A stretch of DNA of 6,335 bases from Pelotomaculum sp. (GTDB taxonomy: Bacteria; Bacillota; Desulfotomaculia; Desulfotomaculales; Pelotomaculaceae): NCBI GenBank assembly GCA_003489345.1, contig DNIT01000165.1, positions 13,367 through 19,701 of the forward strand. Reading direction: 5' to 3'. Shown piece after piece: positions 5,785 through 6,335 of this stretch. The position numbers and the translations under genes are program-made. Under the pieces are notes generated by a model. That model was given only the letters and a program-made list of their open reading frames with translations. It ran no database searches and had not been told where the DNA came from. Positions within the stretch are counted from its first letter, which is position 1, and each line of letters starts with the position of its first letter.

Positions 5785-6312
5785 ATGACGGCAAGGCGAA
5801 GGAACGCCCGTCGCAAGGAGATGGAAGGCTGCGGTGTCCACAGGAGTGATGAGCGGCCAAAAGACCTGCCCGGCAGGGACTCCTGCCCCGAGAGCGGCAG
5901 CGGCCCCTCTCCAGCCGGGGGTGCGCCAAAGATCCGGGAGAGCCTGCCGGTTGCGGTTGTATTGGAGATCATCGCCCGGGAGTACAGCGGAGACGCCCGG
6001 GAAGATGCCTTATGCCGGGCGGCGCTGCGCATAGCCGAGGAAAGCGGTCAAATCGAGTTTTACCGGGCGCGCTGGGACGAAGAAGAAAGCGCCCCGGCCG
6101 GTATCAGATCGTCACTGCTCTTTGACCGCAACCAGTGCCTGGAATTAATCAACTATTATAAAAGCAGCGGCCGTATGGAAAAACTGCAGCAGGAAAAAGC
6201 AAAGCTGGCGCAGATAGAAGGACGGCTGTTGCTGGGAGGAGGCTCTCCAACGCGGATTACCAATGAAGATCTGAACAAGCTGGAGGAATTCCTCAAAGAG
6301 TCCGGCTTCTAA
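5785..6312 (+). CDS. Hypothetical protein, 175 residues
   Basis: I do not recognise this protein. It has no signal peptide or membrane segment, so it is probably cytoplasmic. The first 45 or so residues are rich in Arg, Gly, Pro and Ser and look disordered. Residues about 50-90 and 115-150 look helical, the latter with a charged, possibly coiled-coil stretch (MEKLQQEKAKLAQIEGRLLL, 131-150). A Gly-rich break (151-153) and a final acidic helix (159-172) follow. There are four scattered cysteines (16, 34, 77, 118) with no clear metal site. It has only one histidine, so it is not an HUH/REP-type transposase. ATG at 5785 has GGGGGTGG about 4 nt upstream (GGGGGTG is close to GGAGGTG); ATG at 5821 has AAGGAG too close. 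GC-rich third codon positions support real coding. It diverges from livK and is flanked by direct copies of the palindromic repeat. Confidence 0.75.
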   Translation: MTARRRNARRKEMEGCGVHRSDERPKDLPGRDSCPESGSGPSPAGGAPKIRESLPVAVVLEIIAREYSGDAREDALCRAALRIAEESGQIEFYRARWDEEESAPAGIRSSLLFDRNQCLELINYYKSSGRMEKLQQEKAKLAQIEGRLLLGGGSPTRITNEDLNKLEEFLKESGF

Positions 6313-6317
6313 AAAAC

Positions 6318-6335
6318 GGAAGCAGGGGGACGGTT
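6318..6335 (+). repeat. Dispersed palindromic repeat, right-edge copy (partial)
   Basis: GGAAGCAGGGGGACGGTT begins 5 nt after the TAA of the hypothetical gene and runs to the window edge. It is an exact inverted match to the left-edge copy over all 18 visible bases. The closing TGCTTCC arm would lie outside the window. Confidence 0.75.

Noticed and set aside
5785..6312. Hypothetical protein as a REP-associated (HUH) transposase mobilising the repeats
   Set aside because: The protein has a single histidine and no HUH motif, so it cannot be an enzyme of that family.
1..6335. CRISPR array, tRNA, rRNA or integrase-type attachment site
   Set aside because: The only repeat present three times is a dispersed hairpin with no regular spacing, and no cloverleaf, rRNA segment or integrase gene was seen.

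Overview
The window looks like a piece of chromosome from a Gram-positive anaerobe of the Firmicutes, perhaps a Peptococcaceae or Desulfotomaculales relative such as Pelotomaculum. The pointers are strong AGGAGG ribosome binding sites, TTG start codons on two of five transporter genes, a lipoprotein-type solute receptor, GC-rich genes beside very AT-rich spacers, and a repeated GGAAGCA...GGGACGGTTC element that I remember, without being able to check, from that group. The genus is an inference.

Most of the window (30-5004, minus strand) is a complete branched-chain amino acid type (HAAT family) ABC importer. In transcription order it reads livK (lipoprotein receptor), livH and livM (membrane permeases), livG and livF (ATPases). 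The last four genes are tightly packed: a 3-nt gap, a 4-nt overlap and an 8-nt overlap, so they are probably translationally coupled. The receptor would hand substrate to the LivH/LivM channel and LivG/LivF would power import. The substrate is not proved; leucine/isoleucine/valine is the default, but relatives carry amides, urea or aromatic acids.

livK is separated from livH by 502 bases. This gap holds an 11-bp perfect hairpin 63 nt after the livK stop. Just before livH it also holds a compact GC-rich block with nested stems and a possible pseudoknot (about 3326-3478), which resembles the omega RNA / right end of a TnpB-type transposon with no nuclease gene left. It is the most intriguing element here.

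The divergent spacer between livK and the last gene (5005-5784) holds the livK leader, a candidate extended -10 promoter, several AT-rich dyads including CodY-like boxes, and one complete copy of the palindromic repeat. The last gene (5785-6312, plus strand) encodes an unrecognised 175-residue protein.

The 19-bp repeat occurs three times: at the left edge (minus strand), at 5500-5530 (complete hairpin, plus strand) and at the right edge (plus strand). The edge copies lie right after the stop codons of livF and of the hypothetical gene. The liv operon is thus bracketed by inverted copies and the hypothetical gene by direct copies. The fact that both window edges fall inside the repeat suggests a contig broken at repeats.
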